From Branchiostoma belcheri (lineage: Eukaryota; Chordata; Leptocardii; Amphioxiformes; Branchiostomatidae), in contig NW_017804409.1 of NCBI RefSeq assembly GCF_001625305.1, forward strand, positions 1,317,569 to 1,381,568: 64,000 nucleotides of DNA, read 5' to 3'. The notes beneath the pieces are model-generated. The model had not been told where the DNA came from. It was given only the letters and a program-made list of their open reading frames with translations, and searched no databases. This document shows, one piece after another, positions 35,429-47,500 of this stretch (position 1 is its first letter; every line of letters starts with the position of its first letter). Both the position numbers and the translations under genes were made by a program.

Positions 35429-35847
35429 GGGGGTATCTGTTTCTACTGCTCGCCTCTGTTTCTTACAACAGTGATATTTTCTGAAAACACTAGCCAAACT
35501 CCTTCTACTAGTAGATAGATTGGTTGATGTTGAGGAAAAACTACCCCCCTTCCCAGGGCTGATACACTGAGGGGGTGTGATCATGTTCCCCAAAGATGGA
35601 GTTCATTTGATAGCCCCCTTGGGAATTGAGAACCAGACTAATCAAATCAACATGGCCTAACCGTAGGGTAAGCCATCATATGACGTTGTCCAGCAATATG
35701 CAATGGGTAACCTATTGTTGACTTTCGGGGTCATCGAAATAGAGGGCACCGTACAAGAGAGAAGAAACACCACCGGCCCACCCCCCACAAACCAATGTTG
35801 AATTTAGACTTGCTTCTGCTGCTGTATCATTGACAAAAAATTCCAAC

Positions 35848-36861
35848 ATGGCGGAAGGGCTGCGTTCTGAGCTAACATGTGTCTTGGACTTTGAGAAGGA
35901 AACACGCAAGAAATTTTCTGACTTTGCCTGGCATTTCTTCAGCAGACGGAGGGGCGCAGGACAGACTTATCAGGACAATTTGGACGCTTTCAAACGATAA
36001 GCGGAATCGATCATGAATATCATTACCGTTCCGACATCAGTCTCAGCAAGGACATTATACATATATTATCTGTGTATTATGTCCTTGGTCTCAGTCTATA
36101 GAAACAATACACTGCATTCTTAACGTAACCACAGCCACTGGTATCAGGAGGTTGTGTAACACAAGTTCAACTGAACAATTGACGGCAGTCACCATTCATT
36201 GAAAGAAAATACTGCAAATACATATGTACATGTTTTTGAATAGCTAGCACACAGCTTTCGCCAGGGGGAGTTTCAAGTTGTTTGAGGCTTCGAAGGTGGA
36301 CCGTCGGAGCGAGGGCTGACGTATTGTTGGTTAATTTACATCATTACACGTTCGTTTGTTTTATCCCTCGTGATTCAAACCTTACATTGGCTAGTATTAA
36401 TTCTAAAATGAATTGAAAACAGACAGAATTCAATCATCAAGTTATTCACGTTCAAGAGTAACAACATGAATCAGATCAAGAAGGTTTAAACTTAATTGAT
36501 TAGACCGCTGACAAGAACACAGTAAAAATGAAGAGAAATCAAGAAAATCAAGAAGAAAAAACAAAAAGAAGTCATACAACAGAACTTGCACTATACTTGA
36601 ACTTGCAATATATTCCATATATTGTGTCGTATTGCAATTCGCCTTGGGCATGAATTTGCAAATTAACTTTGAACTTTTAAAAAAGAAAAACTTTTCTCAG
36701 ATACCGTCTCATGACTCTCATCCCTCGTAAGATCCGTGACGTGTCCATCCGGGACACCGCAGTAACCGTTTTGGCTACGAGGTTAGATTTCCCGGTAGCC
36801 ATTGCGTCAACAGCCATGCAGCGATTGGCTCATCTTGACGTGGAGATGGTAACCGCCAAGG
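35848..36861 (+). pseudogene. HAO-D: truncated hydroxyacid oxidase pseudogene (exons 1-2 only)
   Basis: Exon 1 at 35848-35996 starts with ATG and codes [20 protein letters not shown] and on to NLDAFKR, matching exon 1 of HAO-C. Its donor is ataagc instead of gtaagc, so read-through hits TAA at once. Exon 2 at 36701-36861 follows cttttctcag and matches HAO-C exon 2 with a 9-nt in-frame insertion (YRLMTLIPRK). Exons 3-8 are absent: the inverted-duplication arm ends and repeats and the gap follow. It lies head-to-head with HAO-A, 690 bp between start codons. Confidence 0.8.
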
Positions 36862-36959
36862 GTTTGTGACGTCATTTTCTTTCCAATGGTATTCTCGTTG
36901 TTACGTTTAAGGTTATCATTCTCAGTTTCATTTTATTGGGATGTCCTTTAGCCCCTTAA

Positions 36960-37611
36960 GGGGATAATCTTCCAGGACTCCTACGCCAATTCCATTCACA
37001 TTTATCTGGGTACAGAAGTATTGCTTTTGGTGGCGAGTTTGTATGTCTGTCTGTATAATTTCTTTGGTTGCGTGGTAGGTGGGATTTATTTATTTATTGG
37101 TTTATTTGTATCAACGTATCAACAACATATCTCGCAGCCTTGACATACAGGGCTGAATTATGATGTTTGTTTACAATATAAATCATTAATTAATAGTATG
37201 GAAAGACAAATTACAATCATATCGGAATCTACAGATTAATATGATATCAATTTGGTTCGAATTCAACAAATTTAGATATTTACAATCTTACAATCTTACC
37301 AACTATGACAATCTTACGTCGTACAAACCTAATATCACTTAATAAGTTTTAACATATATGTAGAAGAATAGTCATCATTTTTTTTTTTTTTGACATGTGA
37401 TTAATAGGGAGGTTGAAGCTGAAGGTGACCCAGCATGTGCCGGGTGGCAGCAAGTGATCCGCTTTGCATTTGCAATAGAATCGTTATACTTTATATAACG
37501 ATTATATATATTGTCTCCATATATATATATATATATAGGAGAGAGTGGAGGAGGCTGATACTGGATGCCACCATAGTCCCCGACCCTCAGACATGAGGAT
37601 GGGACTAGGTA
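36960..37611. other. Repeat-rich left side of the inverted-duplication spacer
   Basis: After the HAO-D exons comes a dispersed repeat (gtacagaagtattgcttttg, later gacccagcatgtgccgggtg) that recurs at 37862-38020 and antisense at 41530-41720, then (AT)n at about 37518-37538 and the gap. No coding exon. Confidence 0.5.
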
Positions 37612-37819
37612 NNNNNNNNNNNNNNNNNNNNNNNNNNNNNNNNNNNNNNNNNNNNNNNNNNNNNNNNNNNNNNNNNNNNNNNNNNNNNNNNNNNNNNNNN
37701 NNNNNNNNNNNNNNNNNNNNNNNNNNNNNNNNNNNNNNNNNNNNNNNNNNNNNNNNNNNNNNNNNNNNNNNNNNNNNNNNNNNNNNNNNNNNNNNNNNNN
37801 NNNNNNNNNNNNNNNNNNN
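37612..37819. other. Assembly gap (208 N)
   Basis: A run of N. Low-complexity TG-rich and AT-rich sequence flanks it, and the repeat starting gtacagaagtattgctttt lies on both sides, so the gap size and join are uncertain. Confidence 0.99.
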
Positions 37820-38092
37820 TTGTGTGTTATGTGTTGTATTGTGTGTATTGTGTGTTCTGTGGTACAGAAGTATTGCTTTTGGTGGTGAGTTTGTGTGTCT
37901 GTATAATTTTTGGGTTGCGTGGTGGGTGGGATTTGATTTTGACATATGATTAATAGGGAGGTCAAACCTGAAGGTGACCCAGCATGTGCCGGGTGGCAGT
38001 AAGTGACCCGCTTCGCAACTGCAATATAATAGTTACACTTCATAGATATATACTGCCTCCACATATATGTGAGTGTGATTTGGTCTTGTGGC

Positions 38093-41000
38093 TCAATATT
38101 TAGACATCGGTACTGCTTTGCGGGTTGTTATGCCGTAATACGACTGGTGCACGACAAGAGATGGCTGGATGTCGGATATCTTGGCACAGCCTGGAAACAT
38201 GAAATAATAAACATGTTCTAAAACTGCGTCAAAAAGTAGTAATGAGATTATATATGGTGGTTCAAATAAGAATGGAGTGAGTTCAAATCGACAAGACATT
38301 GATACGACTGTGTGAAGTACATACGGACCAGTCTTGCTTGGCCTTCTGGTACGGACTGACTATAGATCCACACATATCTGCAATAGCCATTCGTACATAC
38401 CTGCCCTGGCCATAGCCACACTGAGTTCATCTTTCAGAATTTGTAGAACCTGTTGGACTCCTTCTGCACCCTATTAAGAAGAAAGGAATTTAAAACTGAA
38501 ACAAGAAATCGAGAATTCAAGGGTTCTGGGAAATATGCAATCCATTGTCGACTTTCCCTTGCAAGTGTCCAGATTCTGAGATCTTTGTAATTCTACCTGT
38601 AATTCTACCCGTGCTGTTTACCTTCTCTGAGAGAGATAGAGACAGAGAAAGAGAGACAAGGACAGCGCTAAGGCCTTTAGCAGGTCCACCCAAGTCCGGA
38701 CACCTCCGTCCACGCCTGATACACATACCGTTTATAGTAACTACTGACTACTGACTAACGGTGACCACTACTTACGTTGTGTGCCAGCCCCCAGAGTACG
38801 GGCCTGCCGATGAACACACACCTGGCTCCCAGCGCCAAGGCCTTCAGCACGTCCGTCCCAGTCCTGATCCCTCCGTCCAGGTAAACCTCCGCCTTACCGC
38901 CAACCGCACGGACGATGTCCGGTAGAACGTCAATCTGGGGGTACCGGAGGAAAATGATGAAAACATGTTTATATCAGAGCTAAATTTCATCCGTCCAATG
39001 CAAAGAAATTCACCGAAATTGTATTGTGGTACTGGTTTTGGTCTCTCTCTCTCTTTAATTGAGAAAACACCTCGTTGGTGGTGTAAAGGAATCAACGGGA
39101 AGCTTTACTTACTGTGGCGGGTAAACCATCCATTTGCCTCCCGCCGTGGTTAGACACATAGACGGCGTCTACCCCTAACTGGACAGCCGTCTTGGCGTCT
39201 TCAACTGTGGCAAACGTTGGTGTCAAATGGGAGAATACTCAACAGCAACAACGTAACAAACAAGGTTGGAAAACAATTCAACAAATTTCCATATATACCA
39301 ATTGCAAGCCACGTACATGTGTATCTCTGTCTACTTTCACCTTGTAAGAAACCAACAATCTTATACCACTAAAAGGCATCCAAATTTCAGGGCAATAAAA
39401 GTGTATTTTCAAAGTCAATTAGTGTAGTAAATTAAATCAATCCTACCCATGACATACTGATATCTGTATGTGAGGCAAAAACACGATGTCATTGACGGAA
39501 AACGGTGTTGCTTGTCTTGTATCGAAGTCAGGTTCTAGCTATTTGTAGGGGTACCTAAAAATAAAGACACGCCTCCTGTAGCTTGGTTTGGGGCTATATT
39601 AAACGTATAAAGTATGAAATGATGACGAAAATGTGCTAAAAATGCTAATAAAGGTCAATACAGACATTAGACGGATTTTCTCATCCCTGAAAACTCATTG
39701 GATGTTTCGACTTACTCTCCAAGCAGAGGTTGGTGGGGAAAATCGTGACGTTCTTTATCATGCGCCCGGTTTTTGTCCGCCCTCCCCACCAGTTGGCGCA
39801 TGATAAAGAACGTCACGATTTTCCCCACCAACCTCTGCTTGGAGAGTAGTTTCGACTGTCATCCAGGTGTTTCTAGGTATCTGCATGGAGTTTTCTTACC
39901 CGAGAGAATGCCCTTCAGGACGACAGGTAGTTCAGTGTTCTTCCTGACCCACTCCACGTCTTCCCACGTCCCGGGCACTTTAACCGTCGCTCTCAGGTGT
40001 TCTTCGACCTCGACTGTCCCCACCAAGCCGACGGGATCTCCCGCATAGTAGGCATTAGGATACCTAGCGATAAAATGTGCACAGATCTAGTTGTAAGTCC
40101 CAGCATTTTGTATAGGCCGTATGGTGCATTCGAAATGCATGGATGTCACATTTCAGGCCTGATTGAAATGAATTTGCTTTGTTTGTTCGTCTGTATGTAT
40201 AAATAAATCTGCCGCACAAGTCTCCGAAGGAGGCTATGACAGGGGTTTTACAGGCAATAACTACCTTACGGGAACAGGCGGTAGATTTGGCTTCTCGTGC
40301 CGGGAAAAGGAGAAGCTCGGCTGATCGACGGTCAGAACCACCGCGGTGTAACCCGCCCGCTGCGCTCTATCTAACATGTGCCTCGTGAGGCGGCGGTCTT
40401 TGAAGAACAGCAGGTAAAACCAGCGGACTCCGCGAGGGGTCGCTTCAGCAACCTCTTCCAGGGAGAGGTTAGCCCAGGAGCTCAGCACCATCCCTGTGTT
40501 CATGGCAGCGGCGCCTGAGGAACGACGAAACTCCTATTGAATGCTTTTTTTTACCTCCATGAAAAATGGAGGTATTGTTTTTGGCGTGTCTGTCTGTCTG
40601 TATGTATGTATGTCTGTGTGTGTTTCCGCAGCTTTGTGGTCAGCATAGCTTCAGAACGCCTTTATGGATTATGATGATATTTGGTATGTTGGTAAGCCTT
40701 AGGAAGACAAAGGTCAAGGTCAAATATGGGCCTCCTGGTGGATGACCTTGGTACTGCAGCAGAACTTCCGGTTTTTGTATCTTTTGTCCTGAACATGCTA
40801 TGGTCTTGATGTTTTGGTGACAGATTGCTTTTCATGTCAGGAATAAGTGGTGTGAGTTTGGTCCCCCTAGCAGCTTGTTCTGGAACTGCAGGGCACTTTC
40901 TGGCGAAATGTTTAAAAGCCAATAAGTCCAGATAGGAACAACATATTTTCATAATTTTTGGTGTGTAAGTAGCTGAGAGAGAGATGTACATGATTAAATG

Positions 41001-42944
41001 CAAATTATGCAAATGAGGACTTTATTTGCCTAATTAATGAGGAAATTCTATAATTACAGTGTTTTACATTATACTACTTTCATACATGTAATGTATGTAG
41101 CCTATGGCAGGCAGAACATCAACAGATACTAATTATGCAAATGATGACATAATTTGCATAATTTATGCAAAAATTCTATGATTTCTTAATTGTGAATAAT
41201 GGGAATGTCATACTTGGGACATCTGTAAGTTAATCAAAAGTTAACATACATCACGATGCATATATCATGTTAATGCGGAGGTAATTTGCATAATTAAAGA
41301 GGAAATTTACATTTACATATCAAGCCCATATTTCATGGAGGTATGAAATCTCGGAATTCTTGTTTTTCAATGACAATTGCAATGAACTTTGTTGCATATT
41401 CACGTCCTACACGGGCCAAATGCACCAAGTTAGATAACTAAGGTACGGGGTTAGGAGGAACATGTGCTACATTACTGTGCTACGTCTATTACAGTACAAG
41501 ACACAGTAATGGACAGCTCTAGACATGCATAGACCATCCATTTACTCCTAACCGGCTCATGCTGGGTCACCTTAAGGCTTGACCTCCCTATCAATCATAT
41601 GTCAAAATCACATCCCACCCGCCACGCAACCAAATAAATTATTCAAACAGACACACGACCCACAGCTCGGCCACCTAAAACACTACTTCCGTACCCATAT
41701 AAAGGTGATTGTCTATTTCTGTGCCTGTTTGTAATTGGTGTAGAAGCCCTGGAAGATTACTCACATCCAATAAACTAAATCTGAGAATAATAACCTTAAA
41801 CGTAACAATGTAAAGACCATTCGAAAGAAAATGACGTCACAAACCCTTGGCGGTTGCCAACTCCGCGTCAGGATGAGCCAATCGCTGCATGGCTGTTGGC
41901 GCAATGGCTATCGGGAAATCTAACCTCGTACCCAGAACGGTTACTGTGGTGTCCCGGATGGACACGTCACGAAGGTTACAAGGGATGAGACGGTATCTGA
42001 AAAAAAGTTCTTTTATACATCTTTAGGCCAAACTGACTTTCTTTTATGGATGACATCCCCTGGAGACCCAGAATCTACTACGAGAGTTCGACTAAAAATT
42101 TCTACAAAAAAGCTACTAAACCCCAGGAATAAAAGCTGAAAATTTCGTTTATAAAATTACATCATCATGCCCAAAGGAAAAGCAATGGCATTTATATGTA
42201 GCAGGTGCATCTCAACTAGATATACATACGTACCAAAGACATTAATATACATGTATATGATGTGTATAACTTCCTTTTGATTTTCTTTGCACTGTGTTCT
42301 TGCCAGCGGTCTGATCAATTAAGTTTAAACCTTCTTAATCTTTATTTTTATTTGTTTCAACATGCAAATATACAATACATAGTGGTGACGCACTCAAGCT
42401 ACATGCTTATATTCACGTCAAACCTTCTTAATCTGATTCATGTTGTCATCTTTGACTTTGAATGTAAACGGTTGAATGATATTAATTCTGCCTCAAACCA
42501 TGGCCCAAAGTAAGATTTTAATCACAATTTGGTTAAAACAAATCAACGCAATATGATCTATATTAATTGACAATAAATCAGCCACGTGTGCTTAGCTCGT
42601 CCACATTACTCGTACAAAACAAGTATTTGCAAGAGTATTTGCTGACTGCCGTCAATTGTTAACCTGTACATGTGTTACACAATCTCCCGATGCCCGTGGC
42701 TGTGGTTACGTTAAGAATGCATTGTATTGTTTCTATCGGACTCCCACAGTGTCGGAAGTACTTTTATTCACAAATTCATAATCGTCTCCGCCTACCGTTT
42801 GAAAGCGTCCAAATTGTCCTGATATGTCTGTCCTGCGTCCCTCCTTCTGCTGAAGAAATGCCAGGCGAAGTCAGAAAGTTTTTTGCGTGCTTCTTTCTCA
42901 AAGTCCAAGACACGTGTTAGCTCAGAACGCAGCCCTTCCGCCAT
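38093..42944 (-). CDS. HAO1-like: HAO-C: FMN-dependent 2-hydroxyacid oxidase paralogue
   Basis: Eight minus-strand exons: 42944-42796, 41996-41845, 40514-40265, 40063-39900, 39204-39113, 38934-38776, 38470-38401 and 38190-38093; 1134 nt, 377 residues, in phase, GT-AG (exon 2 uses gtttgt). It keeps [25 protein letters not shown] and DGGIRTGTD, so FMN binding and the catalytic His are expected. Two substitutions stand out: the N-terminal WHFF replaces the substrate-binding Tyr24 with Phe, and WFYLLFF replaces the QLY segment. Exons 1-5 differ clearly from HAO-A and HAO-B (for example [12 protein letters not shown] in exon 4), whereas exons 6-8 are nearly the same as theirs. The C terminus is SKY, a possible weak PTS1. 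It lies head-to-head with HAO-B, 1.56 kb between start codons. Confidence 0.85.
39704..39857. mobile_element. Fold-back hairpin insertion in HAO-C intron 4
   Basis: Perfect-looking arms of about 53 nt (39714 onward, to 39847) around a loop of about 28 nt. The direct repeat gtttcgact flanks it at 39704-39712 and 39849-39857 as a target-site duplication. No ORF. Confidence 0.75.
40552..41343. mobile_element. Inverted-repeat element with TACCTCCATGA ends, HAO-C intron 2
   Basis: Starts tacctccatgaaaaatgga and ends tttcatggaggta, about 0.8 kb. The interior resembles, in antisense, the elements at 10931 and 43113, so the three form one superfamily with variable tips. It is absent from the matching part of HAO-A and HAO-B. 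Confidence 0.65.
41530..41720 (-). repeat. Antisense copy of the GTGACCCAGCATG repeat, HAO-C intron 1-2 region
   Basis: Reads in reverse complement as the repeat at 37862-38020: ggctcatgctgggtcacctt, then tgacctccctatcaatcata. It marks about where the two arms of the inverted duplication stop matching. Confidence 0.5.
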
Positions 42945-43112
42945 CTTATATTTTTTTGTTAAGGATACAGCAGACTGAGCAAGTCTAAACTCAACAGGGG
43001 TTTGTGGCAGGTTGTGCCGGTGGTGTTTCTTCTCTCTTGTACGGTGCCCTCTATTTGGATGACCCCGAAAGTCAACAATAGGTTACCCATTGCATATTGC
43101 TGGACAACGTCA

Positions 43113-44042
43113 ACAAGAGTTCCGCGATCTCATACCTTCGCCAAGTGATGTTAACCCTTGCGGTTGACGAATTATACAATTTAATCATCGATTTTGTAAA
43201 TAAGAGCCTCATTTGCATGGATTATATCAGTTGATCATATTCAATCTCCACCCAATGACAGCCTTACTTTAATAAAAAGGCTATTATAGCACTTCTTCAT
43301 AAATTATGCAAATGAGGTCATGATTTATAAATTATGCTTATTGATGTTCAGCTTCACTTAACTTCCAAATGTGGCAAGTATGAAATTCCCAACAGTTACA
43401 ACCATGAAATTATAAAAATTTGCCATTAATTATGCAAATTAGGCCCTCATTTACATAATCTATATCCTCAGATGTTTTATCTCGTTCTCAAGTAGATGTC
43501 ACAAGTGTTTTATAGTTCTATTATCGAACAAAGCAGATTTATAGAATGTCCTCATTAATTATGCAAATTAGCTCCTGATTTGCATAATTGTCATATGATT
43601 ATGACAAGCATCACTTCAACTACCTACATACCAAAAATCACGACAATCCGTCAACCGGTTCTTGAGTTATCATCCTTCAAAAATTTTTCATCAAATGCTG
43701 CTGCAGTTCCAGAACAAGCAGCTAGGGGACCCAAAGTCATGTCACTTCTTCCCTACCCCAAGAGCTATCTACCAACCAAAATTCGTGACCCTAGCATGTC
43801 CAGATCACGAGATATCAACACCGGAAGTTCTGCTGCAGTACCTAGGAAAGCCGCCAGGGGGCCCAAAATCTAATCATTTCTAGGTCTCATGAAGACCTAC
43901 CCACCTACCAAGTTTCATTCCAATCCACTCACTCCTTCTTGAGTTATCTTGCTAAACCACACACACACACACACACACACAAGACAAACACACACACAGA
44001 CAAACGCTACTGAAAACATAACCTTCTTGGCGAAGGTAATAA
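43113..44042. mobile_element. Dispersed element with TACCTTCGCCAA ends, copy 2 (HAO-C/HAO-B promoter region)
   Basis: Colinear with 10931-11852, from aagagttccgcgatctc to ttggcgaaggtaat. The left arm of the HAO duplication has the empty site: ggacaacgtca joins directly to the atggcttaccc side near 35676-35682 (reverse complement). It therefore entered, or was kept, in only one arm, between the start codons of two divergent genes. Confidence 0.8.
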
Positions 44043-44194
44043 TGGCTTGCCCTACGGTTAGGGCATGCCCTACGGTTAGGCCATGTAACCTATCTATCTA
44101 CTAGTAGAAGGAGTTTGGCTAGTTTTTTCAGAAAATGTCACTGTTGTAAGAAACAGAGGCGAGCACGGAGCAGTAGAAACAGATACCCCCTGGT

Positions 44195-44300
44195 CCCGGC
44201 CCGGGGTTCGAACTTACGACCTCCCGAACACCGGGGTTCGAAGCTACGACCTCCCGAGCACCAGCTTTAAAATCCGACGCTCTAACCACTCGGCCGAAAA
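44195..44300 (-). repeat. tRNA-like SINE head with duplicated B-box
   Basis: Mirror copy of 35362-35428. Here the stretch ccggggttcgaa..tacgacctcccga occurs twice in tandem (about 32 bp apart), so there are two B-boxes to one A-box-like sequence. Confidence 0.5.
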
Positions 44301-44506
44301 GGTCTAGACACATCGGTCGGGCCAATTGGTAGCACCTATAAACCCCCACTGTTACACTGTGTGACCCGGAAGTACAACATGACCGGCGACCTTAAACATC
44401 AACTCCCGGGGCAGGAGCTATCAGGAAGCCCGCCGCACGTAGTCGCGAAGCCGCCCGGTTCAAGGTATTAAACTCCGAGTCAGGGTCCTGTCAAGTCAAG
44501 ACAACG

Positions 44507-47500
44507 ATGGACAGGCCTCCCCGGGCTCCCCTCCCCACCCTCGTAGACATAGAGAAGTCTGCGCGCGAGAAGTTGTCGGAGTTTGCCTGGGGGTACTACA
44601 GTCATCCTGAGGACGGACAAACGTACCGGGATAATATTGAGGCCTTCAAGCGGTAAGCCGAGGGTTCGCTGTGCAGGAGTTCGCTGTGCAGTAGTTCGCT
44701 GTGCAGGAGTTCGCTGTGCAGGAGTTCGCTGTGCAGGGGTTCGCTGTGCAGGAGTTCCCTGTGCAGGAGTTACCTGTGCAGGAGTTCGCTGTGCAGGAGT
44801 TCGCTGTGCAGGAGTTCGCTGTGCAGGAGTTCGCTGTGCAGGAGTTCGCTGTGCAGGAGTTCGCTGTGCAGGAGTTACCTGTGCAGGAGTTACCTGTGCA
44901 GGAGTTACCTGTGCAGGAGTTCGCTGTGCAGGGGTTCGCTGTGCAGGAGTTCGCTGTGCAGGAGTTCGCTGTGCAGGAGTTCCCTGTGCAGGAGTTCCCT
45001 GTGCAGGAGTTCGCTGTGCAGGAGTTCGCTGTGCAGGAGTTCGCTGTGCAGGAGTTACCTGTGCAGGAGTTACCTGTGCAGGAGTTACCTGTGCAGGAGT
45101 TCGCTGTGCAGGAGTTCGCTGTGCAGGAGTTCGCTGTGCAGGAGTTCGCTGTGCAGGAGTTCGCTGTGCAGGAGTTCGCTGTGCAGGAGTTCGCTGTGCA
45201 GGAGTTCGCTGTGCAGGAGTTCGCTGTCTCGGTTGGGTTAAGGCGGCCTAGGCTGATATTTATGTTCGACTTCGGGCGTGTGTCTGCACGATTGCCACAA
45301 ACATGTTTCGAACCCGAATCATGTTCCACCATGTTCGATATGACGTCATTCGAATAGAACGCGTGTTCGAATTCGGGGTTACCGGCGGTCATTTGTATGT
45401 TTCCCCTGTAAACCCGCGTTGTTACGCATTTTATTCACGGAGTATGACGTAAACGGCTTTACGCGCAGCTGAAAACAACATAATTCATCCTTAGAGTAAT
45501 CCATGTTTACGTATTATCACTTTTTTATCAAAATTGTCCGAGGCTATTTTGCATATAAGTCGAAAATTTTTTAACTGTGGCGATTTTTTAACGAAAAATG
45601 ACAGAAAAATAGCTGTTTCTGTCGTTTTTGGCCCCCCCAAAAAAAACAATTTAACTGTCATTTAAAACAAAATAGCCTCGGACAAAAATAATAAATAGGG
45701 GGTTGGCTTTCTACTTGTAAAATATCATGATGAAAGGTGTTGTTACCGCTTGCGCGTAAAGCCATGAAGTAAACAGCTTTTTTTAACCAAAATGTTGATT
45801 TTTAACCCAAAAATTCAGAAGTAGTAAAAACAAAATAACCTTTATTCAATGTGTTTCAAGTACTACTAGAACTGTGTGAAGTTAAGTTGTGGTGCGACTA
45901 AGCTATCAAAAGTTACAGCCATATGTATGAAATACTAATCATAGTTGGCCATAGGCTGCCTTAACCCAACCGAGGTGCAGGAGTTCGCTGTGCAGTTCAC
46001 TGGTTCATGATTAGAATCAGGTGGGAGGGTCCAGAGTCACAGTCAGGGTCACGTAAAAGGCTGAGGACGTAGGATTCCGGGGAGGGACCAGTTAATATGC
46101 AGAAAGGGCACTTTGTACGATTTATTAGTGGACATATTTTTCAAATAATCGTTTTTGTCCTGTGCAAATTTTGCTAAAAAGGCCCTGTAAGTAAGAAGGA
46201 CAGCAGAATATACACAAAATGTGTGACATTTGGTATGATTTGCCCTAGGCTTGTTATTGACCCCTGAGTACTTTTACCGTACTTCTTCACCGGATGGACT
46301 GACCCACTTGGACAGGGGGTGAAATCCAGGTGTTAATATTTTGGGTGTGTCTCTTTAAAATGCACCAGTTGACTTTCCACTTCTTGTATCCAAAGAAACA
46401 TGACAGCAGCGGATTTGGCAGGTTGACATAAAGTCAGTTTGTCAGAGACTTGAGGTTTGGAATAAGGGAAATGTGTTTTAAGTTAAAGTGCTTGTTTTCG
46501 TGGTTTCACCAAGTGTCTGGTGAGGCATCCAGAGGAGCACCGCGTGACGAGGATGAACTGAACTCAGCATAGATTCTTTTCCAAGTTTATTTAGTGGTCC
46601 CACTTTAGTGAGCACATTTTCGACATTATTCAGGTATGAACTGTGTTGTGTGGCATGCTTACATAGCTTCATCATTTCAAGCATTTGAAACTAGAAAGGC
46701 CGACATTTGCTCGGGAGCAAATGCAGCAGATGGCTTCACCACATCCCCGTACCAAAAATAGACCTATCCCCTTCCCGCAGAAATGGATTGTTCCTAAATG
46801 AACCCAAAATGTAAAGTGTTCCAATAGTCTACATCCCCATGCAGCAATGGAATCTTCCAACGCCTTCTGCTGTTGGAACATGTCTCCCAGTAGAACCCAA
46901 GTGTTATATTTAGAACTGCCAGTTGGGGATTTGCACTGGGTAACAAGTGCTGAGAAAAAAAAGACTTTTGTATACTTGCAGGCTCTGTGTGTCAGAGATT
47001 CTGTTCGTCTGAGACCCAAATTTTTGTTTATTTATTTATTTGTTGGTGTCGTTCCACCCCGCTCAGATACCGCCTCATCCCACGGAACCTCCGTGACGTG
47101 TCCATCCGGGACACCTCTGTAACGGTACTAGGGACCCGGATGGATATCCCAGTAGCCATTGCACCAACTGCCGTGCACCGATTGGCTCATCCTGACGCGG
47201 AATTGGCAACCGCCAAAGGTAGGTTATAAGCATAAACTTATTTGTGACGTTATTTGATCTTGAGAAAACTCTAGTAGTTTACATGTCAATATGTTCAAAA
47301 CTCAAAACTCGTACCATCATCTTATCATTCAGTACGAAATCACTAGCTCGTCTTCTGCAGTGTTTATTTTCATTAGCATGGTTACTAAAACCTATTTTAG
47401 CCCCCGACTCCTACATCCTATTTGCGGAGAGGATGGTAGACTCGGCAGCTAAAATAGGTTTTGTAACAAGGCTTCGTTTTTATACGTTCTGAATTCTTTT

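Noticed and set aside
37375..38064. 229-codon ORF across the gap
   Set aside because: Most of it is N. The rest is dispersed repeat sequence.
44583..45392. Long ORFs on both strands (repeating AGVRC, QEFAV and TANSC)
   Set aside because: They are translations of a 15-bp tandem array in an intron; period divisible by 3 leaves all frames open. No start context, splice support or matching ORF in the HAO-A array.
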